14,784 nt of DNA from Ettlia oleoabundans (Eukaryota > Chlorophyta > Chlorophyceae > Chlamydomonadales). Below the pieces are notes generated by a model. The model was not told the DNA's origin, ran no database searches, and worked only from the letters and a program-made list of their open reading frames with translations. The stretch spans positions 1 to 14,784 of the forward strand of contig JAAMXP010006398.1 in NCBI GenBank assembly GCA_019693395.1, given 5' to 3'. This document shows, piece after piece, positions 6,601 to 14,784 of this stretch; within the stretch, counting starts at the first letter, position 1, and every line of letters starts with the position of its first letter. Made by a program: the position numbers and the translations under genes.

Positions 6601-9481
6601 ATGCCGCACTGCCCCCGCCGCTCTTCCAGAAACTCAAGCAGGTCCTACATACCAAAGAGAGTAGACAGACAGACGGCGACAGGAGTGCTCATGCCGCCGA
6701 CTGGCTGGCGTGCTTTGAGAATACGCGCGCAGAGAGCCTGGCAAAAAAGGGTGCAACATGGCAGATAGCTCGTCAAAGTTTGCTGCTTACACCGACCCCA
6801 GCAAACCAGCTAGCGCTGTGCTGCGCTGTGCATGTCATATGCAGGCCTCTCGTGTCCGATCCGTCCCTGTGCCCCACTCATCCAGCAAACGCTGGTCTCG
6901 GCAGTGAGAGACAGCTACTGTCTCTCACCTTTAACAGCCCTCACCGACACACTCGCTCATACCCCGCCTCACCTGCAGCACCCCCTCCCGGCCGCCGTCA
7001 CCCAGCAGCTCCTTGTGCCGCACCTCGTACCCAATATTGGGCCTGCAGCAAGCAACAACTAACCAATAAATAAGGCCACCAGGGCCTGACCCAAACGTGA
7101 AGAAAGCATACGGTCATGGCTATTCTGTGGCAGTAACTGTAAAAACACCGGCACACAAGGAGGAAGCAAGCACGAGAAGAAGGGTGCCAGCGGCTGTATC
7201 CAGCCACCCTTTTCCTCCAAAACAGCGACCTCACCTGTTGAATGATCCCTGCAGGAGCACTGGGCTGCGCAGCTTAAGGGAGCCTGCCAGTGGGGCAGGG
7301 GCAGAGACAAATGGGAATACACCTGTAAAAAGCTGGAGGCCCATTAACGCCTGGCGGCACAAGCCGCCAAGCTTGATCTGCCAGCAACAGTGGGCAGGTT
7401 GGAAGACGCATCCATACATGGAGGCAGCCGAGCACGGCAGGCAGACAGCATGCAACACATGTAATGCAAGGGCAGAGGCAAGCGCTGATACCCAGCAGCT
7501 GGCGGCAGCAAATGCAGCCGTCCAGCAGACGCTTTGTGGGCAAGCAAGCAACGGCCGCACCAATAATCGACTTGCGCACACTGCCGGTGGCTGTTGCGGT
7601 GGCGGCGATGAAGGGCACCCCCGGGAAGTCGGCCCGAAGCTCCCCCAGTGACAGGTAGGCGGTGCGGAAGTCGTGGCCCCACTCGCTGACGCAGTGTGCC
7701 TGCTGGGGCGCACCGCAGCGCGGCCGGGGCAGTGGGGAGACCAGCAGGCACTGGAAACCAGCTTCTAGTAGCCCAACTGCAAAATGATCTGTGCTGGTGA
7801 CCCGCTGGGGACATGCAACAAGCCTGCGCGTGACTGCGATCCCTGCCACAGCTGCTGCGCACCCCTGACTGCCCTGAACCTCGCCTACTCACCTCATCAA
7901 TGGCAAACGAGCAGATCTTGCCGCCGCTGTGCGCCTGTTTCAGCAGCTCCCTGCAGCGCAGCGCACGCAGAACAACCAGCTACAACATATGAACCAGAAC
8001 AGCATCACAGCGGCTGGCTTTGAGAGCATCACAGCGGCAGCGTAAAGTGCAGATAAGGCTTCGACACTGGAACGATTGGTGTAATAAGGCAGTACACCCC
8101 TCTGGTGCGGTACACGGGTGAATGGCAGCAAGCACCCACAACAGCGGCAGCACCCACCTAAGCCGCTCCATCTGCAACGACTCTGGGGTCGTGTAGCTGC
8201 AGCAGGGCGTTGCGTTTGTTGCAAAGCGAACAACACTGACAACAGGGCAGGGTGGGGCATGTTGGTGCATCATACAAGCATCAATGAGCAGATGCCAGCA
8301 GCTGGCCATGGCCCATTAGCAAGACGCGCCTCAATAAGCTGGGGTTCAGCGGGGGCATGGCCTGCCCGCAGAACGAATCGCAGGCACAGGATGCCGGCTG
8401 CCCCTAAGGAAAACCTAGGGGGCGTCGGCTGTACCCAAGTGAGAAGCGATCCAGCCAGTGAAGGGTTCCGCAAACCAAGACCTCACACCAATGTGCCGAC
8501 TGTCCCGCCCGAGGGACGCAAACCAGCCAGTTCAAGCAACTACACACCACCGAGAAGACTGTGGACCGGGAGGGCAGAAGGACCAACTATAAACTACCAC
8601 CTGGGACTGAGCCAAAAAGCAGGCAGGGATCACAGCGATATGCTGACCGTCCCGTCCGAGGGAAGGAAACTCACAGCAGGCGCAGCGTGCCGTCCTCCAC
8701 GTCAGACAGGAGCTCCCGCTCCAGCATTGCCTTGACGTTTTCAGGGGTTTCGCTGCTCCAAGATGCCGCCTCTATATCACGCTCCATGCAGCCATTGACC
8801 TGCAGAAGCGGTGTAGCGTGGCAAGGGTTTGGCGGGCTGGCTGCCACGACGTCAAGTGCTACATGGTGCCGTGCACGGTGGTGAGCAGGTCATGTGCAAG
8901 CACCCAACACCCGCACCATGCCCAATCAACAGCGGACAATCCTTTAGTACGAGGTGCCGTAATTGCATGTGTAACATCCCGATCGCGGAATGACAAGGCA
9001 CCCATCTCTGGAAGGCAGAGCAAGCACCCACCTGGTCTTTTGCGAGCGCCAACAGCGGCGTCACCACCACAGTCAGCTGGTTGCTGTAGAGCGGCGCCAG
9101 CTGGAAGGTCAATGACTTGCCGCCGCCTGCACGAGGGGTGTTATGGAGTATCCAGTTTTGCAAGTTGATGGTTGCTGGGTGCAGCAGTGAAACAGCTGCC
9201 GCGGCTGATGCAGGACCACCGTACCTTCGAGCACCCACATGCCGCCGATGTTTGACCAGAGCATGCACACCTGTTGGTAGGATTATTAGCACGTCTTGCC
9301 CTCCTAATGTGGCTGCCACTGCCTCTGCCTGCAGAGATCGGAACTCTTGATGGCCCCAGTGCAGGCGCATCACCCGCGCCAGCGCAGAGCAGAGGGCGGC
9401 GTCCATAGGCGGTGGCAGGTGGGGCGGAGCGCCCTGCTGCTTGTGCTGCAGCTGCTGCGCAGGCCTGGATTGCCGCTTCAT
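3666..9481 (-). CDS. RecQ-family ATP-dependent DNA helicase (RECQL5 / RecQl3-like)
   Basis: Fourteen exons: 9481-9271, 9126-9032, 8799-8675, 8196-8158, 7950-7893, 7699-7561, 7283-7235, 7042-6973, 6644-6489, 6202-6145, 5798-5764, 5395-5343, 5062-4936, 4658-3666. They join in frame to 735 residues. Motif 0: F47, R48, Q51. Walker A: LPTGGGKS 68-75. Ia: TP 93-94. Walker B: IDEAH 174-178, split by an intron. Aromatic loop: EWGHDF 182-187. III: ATAT 209-212. Then SFNRPN, GIVY 276-279 and AYHAG. V: FGMGID 333-338. VI: QESGRGGRDG 359-368. Zinc ligands: C409, C426, C435, C438. A short coiled coil (about 444-456) and a roughly 275-residue disordered tail ending FRAFKPPRKAT follow. There is no HRDC domain, which, with the sequence match, points to RECQL5/RecQl3. 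RecQ enzymes unwind DNA 3'-5' in repair and fork maintenance. The start is the first ATG in the frame; an in-frame ATG at 9406 (residue 26) is the alternative. The stop is TAG. Confidence 0.95.
4659..4935 (-). other. GC-AG intron of the RecQ gene (intron 13)
   Basis: Exon 13 ends ATTCAG and the intron opens GCGAGTGAGG; it closes CCTGCAG before GAG. Only the GC donor gives phase 0 and joins YIQ to EPRCRRRALLSYFG, which aligns without gap to the YCEE-GCRRK-type segment of RecQ zinc regions. A canonical GTGAGG donor lies 4 nt downstream, but using it shifts the frame. Confidence 0.75.
5224..5334. repeat. Duplication with embedded inverted repeat in RecQ intron 12
   Basis: Positions 5224-5247 and 5311-5334 match at 22 of 24 bases (offset 87), and the flanks (GGAGGCAGAG-GATG, GAAGGCA-GGC) are related too. 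Between them a perfect 12-bp inverted repeat lies at 5246-5257 (AATCCTTATAAC) and 5278-5289 (GTTATAAGGATT) with a 20-nt loop. The right arm looks inserted into the second copy of the duplicated unit. Confidence 0.85.
5468..5506. repeat. (CAC)n(CAG)n trinucleotide tract in RecQ intron 11
   Basis: Six CAC triplets, then CGC, CAC and five CAG. The tract is intronic relative to the RecQ gene, so it is not a coding homopolymer. Confidence 0.9.
5612..5700. repeat. CTGCC/CTGC-rich imperfect repeat in RecQ intron 11
   Basis: Imperfect tandem CTGC and CTGCC units (GGCAGGCAGG on the transcribed strand) make up most of this stretch. The same GCAGG motif recurs in intron 13 (around 4899-4915) and intron 12 (around 5095-5110), a local compositional habit of these introns. 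Confidence 0.85.
6049..6144. repeat. 65-bp-offset duplication ending at a RecQ splice donor (intron 10)
   Basis: Positions 6049-6079 and 6114-6144 match at 27 of 31 bases. The second copy ends exactly at 6144, the first base of intron 10 on the minus strand, so the donor-proximal sequence has a near-copy 65 nt further into the intron. The splice donor itself (GTGAGC) is not preserved in the inner copy (GGGAGT). Confidence 0.8.
8491..8671. repeat. 147-bp-offset duplication next to a RecQ splice donor (intron 3)
   Basis: Positions 8491-8524 and 8638-8671 match at 27 of 34 bases around a shared core CCGTCCGAGGGA / CCGCCCGAGGGA. The second copy lies 3 nt inside the donor of intron 3 (first intron base 8674). 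It is older and more diverged than the duplication in intron 10. Confidence 0.65.
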
Positions 9482-10418
9482 AGCAATAGCACGACTGCAG
9501 GTCGTGCCAGGCGCAGCCTGGAAAGCTCGCAACTCGCGACTGAAAGATAGCGAGCTTGTGTGCTCGCACACTGACCTTTCAAGGACACATGGCCTCCATT
9601 ATGACGCCGATCCGTGTGACTATGACATTAGAACAGCTGGTGGTTGCTGCGCAAACATCTGACTACGCCCGCTGGGGGCGCTGTGGCGGTGCGAAGGACG
9701 GTGGAGCCGCTGCATCCTACGCTCCTCCACACGACTCATCAATGGGTAGACACACATTTTTAGAACCCGTCTCTATGCTGGGGTTGCATTGTGGGGCTCA
9801 GCGCTTGCGCGATTCCAACACAGCGCTGGAACAAGTCCGGACCTATCGTCCACAAACCGGGGATGGCACCCCTGCGTGGGCACGGTGTCTCCAAGTCCTC
9901 ACGCCATGCTTTCTGATCTGTGCTGGGTTTAAAGATGTCGCAATGCGATCTGTCGGTCGAATCAGATGCGCGCGATGCACATCATCATGGGTCAGTTGGA
10001 GCTGAGGGGGTTGGGCTGCGTCGCAGTCGCCGCTGCGCTGCCACCACCGTTGCGCAGATTGGGGATGGAAGCTGCTGTAGCGGCGTGTTGTTGCACGTTG
10101 CAAATCTTAGTGCTAATATCAGTGCTGTGAATGGATCGCACCCAAGTGCGAATGCTCGCTTTGCCAAGTACCCCCAAAAAATCCACAGCAGGGCGCTGAA
10201 TCTGCCAGCAAGATTCACTCGGCCTGCTGTGGCCCTCAGCATGGTGCATCAACTTCCGCCGACGCCAACTTTTCGGGTTTACTCAAGCCATTGGTCTTCT
10301 CCCTCACCCTGTGCATCCGGACGGCGGTGGGAACGGTTGCGTCGCGGCTGCATCGATATTTGGCGGTTCCGTGTCTGCTGCAGCGGGCTTTAGGTCGGCT
10401 GAAGCGCTCGCTCGGGTC
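9482..10418. promoter_or_regulatory. Divergent intergenic region between RecQ and gene A
   Basis: This 937-nt gap separates the RecQ start codon (minus) from the minimal start of gene A (plus), so it should hold both promoters; no TATA box stands out. Possible coding pieces are uncertain. A small plus-strand ORF at 9966-10130 (54 codons, ATG to TGA) has a hydrophobic end with LQILVLISVL. Its frame (closed by a further TGA at 10197) reopens from 10200 straight into gene A exon 1, so it could be an upstream exon. A 149-codon frame at 9556-10005 starts at ATG but has no recognisable motif. Confidence 0.4.
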
Positions 10419-11419
10419 ATGCACAGCCTTTGGAGACCGCATGCCGCCGCACTGCAGCCGAGGAGCGAGGGCAAGGCGCTGGGCCGAGTGCGTTCGCAGG
10501 CCTCGGTGCTGGAGCTATGGGGTTCTGATTGCTCCCTAAGCGAGGTGGGTGCCCACACAGTGTCGACGGCCGTCCTGGGAGGCGCCGCATGTACAGCGAG
10601 TGCCAGCAAGTGCCTCCGTCTCTGCTCTTTGGGCATTTCTACGACCTGCACCTGACTACTTCTAAAGTGGACCAACCCTTTTTGCAGGCCGTCGCCCCGA
10701 CACTGTCGCCGCCTGGCAGCCCAGCAGTGCGCCCACTATTGGAGACGGTGATGTCTGGCGTGTGTGCTGCTGCACGTGGCGGACAGGCGTTGCCACAGCG
10801 CACGCTGCAGCTGCTGCAGCAGCTGTTCCCCAGCGCAACAGCCATCAGTGCAACGGTGCCTTCGGCAGACGGATTGGGCATGGCAGTTGTTTCCCTGTTC
10901 CAGTCGCAGCAGCACCCACACTCTGGTGCTGACGCTAACATCGCCAGTGAAGTGCCCCGCACCGCTGCCAAGCAGCTGGCACAGCCATTGGCTGTGGGGG
11001 GTGTGCTGTCCTTTGGACTGGCAGCCCAGCCGCCTGCAGCAGAGCAGCAGTTGATGCAAGCCTTTGCAGCAGAGCTAAGCAATCGACTAGAGGGTGGCAG
11101 CAAGGTGCGTCCAGTCTCGCATGCGCGGCACATAGCCGCGCATGGGTGCTGCCATGGCATGGGGGCTGCGCAGCTCCGGTAAAAAGCTTCTGCTGCCCCT
11201 TCTCATCCTGCCTATGACGCTCCTCATGCGGATTGCCATTCTACCCCCCAACTCCGGCTCAGCCCAGCATGCAGCGTTTTCCCGCCCTTTCTGCTAATGT
11301 GCCGTGCCGTCCCTCTGCTCGCTGCTGTGCAGGCTGCGTTGCTGTTCCCTGCGTCGCCAGGGAGCAGCCCCCATTCAGGCGCACCCCTGCCACAAGACTG
11401 CTTCTGGATGGCCTGCTGA
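10419..11419 (+). CDS. Gene A: DCFWM-tailed protein with GAF-like pattern (tandem paralogue)
   Basis: Exons 10419-10544, 10688-11104 and 11333-11419 join in frame to 209 residues, with both introns in phase 0 (GTGGGT...TTGCAG and GTGCGT...GTGCAG). The core runs: helix LLETVMSGVCAAA (60-70), FPSATAISATVPSADG (89-104), strand MAVVSLF, strand GGVLSFGL (146-153), helix QQLMQAFAAELSNRL (162-176). This helix-strand-strand-helix order resembles a degenerate GAF domain; that is inference. The protein ends PLPQDCFWMAC, matching gene B. The N-terminus (MHSLWRPHAAA..., Arg/Ala/Ser-rich) could be a transit peptide. The start is uncertain, because the frame is open back to 10200 and may join an upstream exon. 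TGTAA signals occur at 11891 and 11961. Function is unknown; no catalytic domain is visible. Confidence 0.6.
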
Positions 11420-12441
11420 GCACGCTTTCAACTTGCAGTGAGGTGGCGCCTACCGCACTCGCCCCTTTGGTGTCACGTAGACTACGTGCACCAGCGCTTG
11501 TCAAACTTGTTGGGAAGAGCCCCTAGCCCAGGCCCCACCCTGCTTCCCTTTTTTAGGGCACCCAGAACTGCATGCGCTAAGCTGTTAGGTTGCCTGTTGC
11601 CATGAGCGTTCATAGCCACAGATTCTTTGCAGCCCGGCCCACACGCCAGGGGCCTGCAACTTGCTAGTCAACTATCCGAGCGAAAACAAATGAGCCCCAG
11701 ATCCAAATCGGGACACTTCCACACTGTTCTTCCCGTTCGCCCTGCCACCCTTTGCCCTCTCCCTTTCCTGCTTTATTCTCCAATCCAAGCTTACCCTTCT
11801 TTTCGCCATTCATAGATCAAGCCACTCGCTTTTCAACGTTGGAGTTGTCAAGATCGTGCATGCTTTGTGTGCCTCACAGCCGGCCAGGGCTGTAATGTTC
11901 CACCCAAACTGGTGGCAGTTTCCTGGGACCCGCATTCCCTTAATAACGCACGTTGTCGTTTGTAATGTCTGCTCTCTTGCTTTCTCCCCCTTCCCTCTTG
12001 CTGTCCATATTGATCCTTGCCTTATGCCGCATCTGAACACGGTCCCTCCTAACAATGTGCCCCCCTTGCACTTAATGTTCAACGTGTGCCATATGAACCA
12101 TTGATTGCTGTCATCGGCCCGGGCGCTGCACCCCCCGCCGGCCCGCCGCCCGCCGCTCAATTTCGCCCACTGTCTCGGCATCCAAATTACCGCTTGCTTC
12201 CATCCCACTCGACTTTTTCTATTTCTGCTGCTATTTGTGGCGGCAAGCTGCTTGTAAGGCTGCATAACCCAAAGCAGGAGGCGCCCAGATAGCAAATCGG
12301 CCACGCAGCCTCCCGATTGCGCATCCGCCTGCAACGTAGCCTGGACTCATCCGGGCCCACCTCACACGCGCGCATTGCATTATAGATCCTTCATACGCAC
12401 ATCTCGCTGACCAAGCGGTGCCCCTGCCAACCTGGTCGACC
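11420..12441 (+). other. Gene A 3' region and gene B upstream region
   Basis: The plus strand is pyrimidine-rich and holds TGTAA at 11891-11895, 11961-11965 and 12253-12257, so the first part is probably the gene A 3' UTR. A 174-codon minus-strand frame (11810-12334) and an 82-codon plus-strand frame (11856-12104) show no family features. The frame of gene B exon 1 is open back to 12340 without another ATG. Upstream exons of gene B cannot be excluded. Confidence 0.4.
11891..11895 (+). terminator. Possible TGTAA polyadenylation signal of gene A
   Basis: First TGTAA after the gene A stop, 471 nt downstream; a second follows at 11961. Long 3' UTRs are normal in green algae, so either could be used. 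Confidence 0.35.
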
Positions 12442-14157
12442 ATGCGCCCAACAGCGCGTTTCAGCAGGGCTTCGGCCTGGTCCGGCGTCGACAAGCCGAA
12501 GCGAACATCGCAAGGATGCTCCAAAGCGACAGAGGCTGCCAAGCTGCGCCCCTCCCAGCTAGCTCAACTAGATGGCAGCGACGCGGCGGTAGCCTGCAGC
12601 TCCCCAAACAGCGTGCTGTCTGCCGCCTGCCAATCCCCCACACAGTCACCGGTGAGCAGGGTTGTGCGTTTGCTGCCCTCACGCGCACTGTTGTGTTGGT
12701 AGGTGCTGTTTTTTTATGATTTCCGGTTCAGAGCCCCTCCCGCTTGTTTTGAGTGGTGGACGTAGTAGCTTCCTTAGTGGTTGCGCTCAACCACCTACGG
12801 CACATCTCTCCCTCCTGGCACGTTTAACCACTCATTCTGGCTCTTCATCGAGAAATTGCAGCACCCACAAACTTGCTTTGCCTCATCTTGCAAACTACCA
12901 TCCCTACATCCCCCACCCTCTGCACCAGGCCTGGTGTCCCGCCGTGGTGCCGCCGCTCGCTGCCGATTCACCGCTGGACCCAGACAGCAGCGCCCTGGGG
13001 CAGCTGCCCACCCTACTGGATGCCGGGCGCCTGCTGAGTGGGATGCTGGACGCCCTGGCTCTGTCCCTACTGGGCCGCCAGCCTGTACCGGACGAGATGG
13101 ACTCCATACTTTCCTCCCTCTTTCCAGCAGCTGCCTCCATCACCGCAACCCTCCCTTCTCCAGGCACGCACGGGGGGCCTGGCCCCTACCGGGCGCAAGC
13201 AGCCTTCAGCCCCATCCTGCCTGCCCGCCTTCTAGCTTGCTTCAGCAAAACCCACCCACCCACTCACACAGCCAAGTTACCACCCGCCCGACATTTTCCT
13301 GTCTTTTCCAGCAGCACAACATTTGCGCAGGGCTCTTTGTTGGACGGTAAATTTCCCTTGGCAATAAGCAGCTCGTGCCCCTTCTCCTCGCTCCATGCAG
13401 ATGGTCAAGCCTTGGCGGTTGCTTCGCTGCTAACCACCCCACCCACATCCCCGCGGCTGCAGCACCCAGTAGATCTGGCTGGCACAGATGCTGCAGCTGC
13501 AGCCTTTGAAGCAGCACCCACTGACCCAGCAGCAGAGGCGGCTGCATCTGCCGCCTGTGCCGTGGCCGCAACTGTAGTGGTAGCAGAAGCAGGAGCAGTG
13601 GCAACAGCGGCACCTGCCCCTGAAGCCCCCTTGATCCACACTGAGCCTCTCGGAAGCGGCGGCCTCTGCTGCTTCCACCTCCCTCAGCCGCCCAGCGACA
13701 CCGCCGTCGGCCTCATGCGTGCCTTCAGCCAGGAGCTGGCGGCACGGCTGAGGCGGGAAGCAGCGGCAGCGGCGGCGGCGGAGCTTTCCTCGTGCGGCAC
13801 CGCTGGCATTGGCAGGGTGAGCGGCAGATTTACACTTTACAGTGTCGGGCATTTGTGCTTGACTTTATTTAGCAATGCAGGGGTGTTTGACTTGCTGTGC
13901 AAGACTCGGTGGCAGATGGGTGGCGGGCTTTAAATTTGCAGGGCCCGGTTTGTTGGCAGAAGAATGATCATGCATGCATGTCCCTCGCTCTCTACCTGAC
14001 CCCCCTGCAGGCACACACGACTCTGGCCAGTGGCACGCCTGCGGAGGAGCGAATTGCCTATGCCTACACTCGTACTGCTCCCTCCGCTTGTGGGATGATG
14101 CTGGGGCAGGTCCAGCCCGACTCCATGCCTGCCGACTGCTTCTGGATGTCGGTGTGA
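12442..14157 (+). CDS. Gene B: DCFWM-tailed protein with GAF-like pattern (tandem paralogue)
   Basis: Exons 12442-12651, 12929-13163, 13401-13816 and 14011-14157 join in frame to 335 residues. Paired segments with gene A: FPAAASITATLPSPDG (135-150), ALAVASLL (152-159), GGLCCFHL (235-242), LMRAFSQELAARL (253-265) and the end MPADCFWMSV (D329-M333, stop TGA). The first and last introns have the same position and phase as in gene A. The Ala-rich segment 178-222 and the longer last exon (48 versus 28 residues) are extra. The N-terminus (MRPTARFSRASAW..., Arg/Ser-rich, no acidic residue in the first 16) looks like an organelle transit peptide; this is inference. Start: first ATG in a frame open from 12340; the overlapping frame at 12407-12719 is also protein-like, so exon 1 is the weakest part. 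The family and function are not recognised. Confidence 0.65.
13164..13400 (+). other. Frame-neutral GC-AG intron in gene B
   Basis: Exon 2 ends TCTCCAG and the intron opens GCACGC and closes CCATGCAG before ATGG. Splicing joins G+AT to give Asp, so LPSP-D-GQALAV exactly matches VPSA-D-GLGMAV in gene A, where the sequence is uninterrupted. The intron is 237 nt, a multiple of three with no stop, so retention would add 79 residues. No GT donor lies at the needed position. Confidence 0.7.
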
Positions 14158-14784
14158 GCTGAGCTGCCTGGCAGCTGTCTAACAGCTGCCGCCTGGCGCA
14201 AGGCAGCTGTGCTGCCACCTGCTACTCACCAACAGGGCAGGTTGCAGCCGTCTTGTGGGACGCAAGCACCCCCGCAAGATGATGGGTGCTAGGTAGCTGG
14301 CCAGGAGAGCACCCCCCAACCCCCAACCCCCGTCAGAGCCTTTTGAGGGGCTGCTGAGAAGTTGCCTGGACACCGGATATCGTTGATCTTTTACGGCAAG
14401 TACTGTTGATGCTTGCTGAAAGTCCGTGGTTGTCGGCGGATTCGTGCCTGAAAGCCAACAACACCACTGTTGAAGCTGCCCCTGCCTTCTCGAGCACTGG
14501 TTCCTTTATAAATGTGTGTGCCTTGCCTTTGATTTGGCCTGGCATCAAGTTATTCTTCTGAGCATCATGTGCCAGCCGTCTGGCCTCTTTTTCCAACTCC
14601 CCAGTCCGTGAACTTTACCCTCCCTTCCCCCTTTTGTCAACGCACATCCAACCTTGGAATCTTGGAACCTGTCTCCTTCTCCTCCCAAATCATGCTGGCA
14701 AGACTGCCGCCCTTCCTCCTTTGTGCCCCCTAGCCTTGCCTGCTCTCGCCAACTTCTCTCTCATGTACTGGCCTCGTTTTGCCT
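14158..14784. other. Gene B 3' flank, no gene seen
   Basis: Downstream of the gene B stop I find no supportable exon and no TGTAA. The last 200 nt are pyrimidine-rich on the plus strand, resembling 3' UTR or upstream-of-gene sequence of this genome. The word GTGCTGCCACCTG near 14209 also occurs near 629, too short to call a repeat. Confidence 0.4.

Noticed and set aside
8852..9571. Single 239-codon ORF as the RecQ N-terminal exon
   Set aside because: It reads through intron 1 (9127-9270, 48 stop-free codons) and starts at GTG; splicing restores LPTGGGKSL exactly and the ATG at 9481 gives a normal N-terminus.
10311..11182. Genes A and B as one long gene with an internal repeat
   Set aside because: Gene A ends in an in-frame TGA right after the same DCFWM signature that ends gene B, so these are two genes.
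11233..11526. 97-codon plus-strand ORF at the end of gene A
   Set aside because: It is in a different frame from the spliced last exon, which gives the DCFWM ending shared with gene B.
11810..12334. 174-codon minus-strand ORF between genes A and B
   Set aside because: No recognisable motif, no splice or start context, and it lies opposite the probable gene A 3' UTR with its TGTAA signals; not excluded, but unsupported.
12231..12542. 103-codon minus-strand ORF with bacterial-like codon use (LSTPDQAEALLKRAV)
   Set aside because: It overlaps gene B exon 1 antisense. The plus-strand exon has a donor in the same phase as gene A, which favours the plus strand, though exon 1 itself is only moderately supported.
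12662..13933. Single 423-codon ORF as gene B
   Set aside because: It reads through two introns (the first one in part) and past the third donor. The paralogue comparison supports the spliced model, although retention of 13164-13400 remains possible.

Overview
This window looks like nuclear DNA of a green alga (Chlorophyta, probably a volvocalean such as a Haematococcus-like species; the genus is a guess). The reasons are short exons cut by many introns with GTGAG/GTGGG donors and TGCAG acceptors, proteins rich in Ala, Gln, Ser and Pro, introns full of CAGC, GCAGG and GCCA simple repeats, and TGTAA polyadenylation-type signals. There are no bacterial operons, RNA genes, CRISPR arrays or recognisable transposase genes.

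Layout. (1) Positions 1-661: no gene supported. (2) Positions 662-2052, minus strand: two well-formed exons of an unrecognised protein. The 987-nt intron between them is packed with a GCCA microsatellite, a 70-bp duplication and a heptamer array; the 5' end is unresolved. (3) Positions 2053-3665: mostly non-coding, with one member of a dispersed repeat and some ambiguous open frames. (4) Positions 3666-9481, minus strand: a complete RecQ-family DNA helicase gene, rebuilt here as 14 exons and 13 introns encoding 735 residues. Every helicase motif, the zinc-binding region and a long disordered tail can be read, and the closest family match is the RECQL5 / plant RecQl3 type. (5) Positions 9482-10418: the gap between two divergently transcribed genes. 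(6) Positions 10419-11419 and 12442-14157, plus strand: two tandem paralogous genes, A and B, of an undescribed family. They share a GAF-like helix/strand pattern, matching intron positions and phases, and a C-terminal DCFWM signature. (7) Positions 14158-14784: no gene seen.

Functionally, only the RecQ gene can be assigned: an ATP-dependent 3'-5' DNA helicase for genome maintenance in the nucleus or an organelle. Genes A and B could be small sensory or ligand-binding proteins, possibly organelle-targeted, but this is inference from a weak fold pattern. The most unusual points are the tandem DCFWM paralogues with a GC-AG intron in only one copy, a second GC-AG intron in the RecQ gene with a competing GT donor four bases away, and several introns in which sequence lying at or near the splice donor is duplicated or repeat-expanded.
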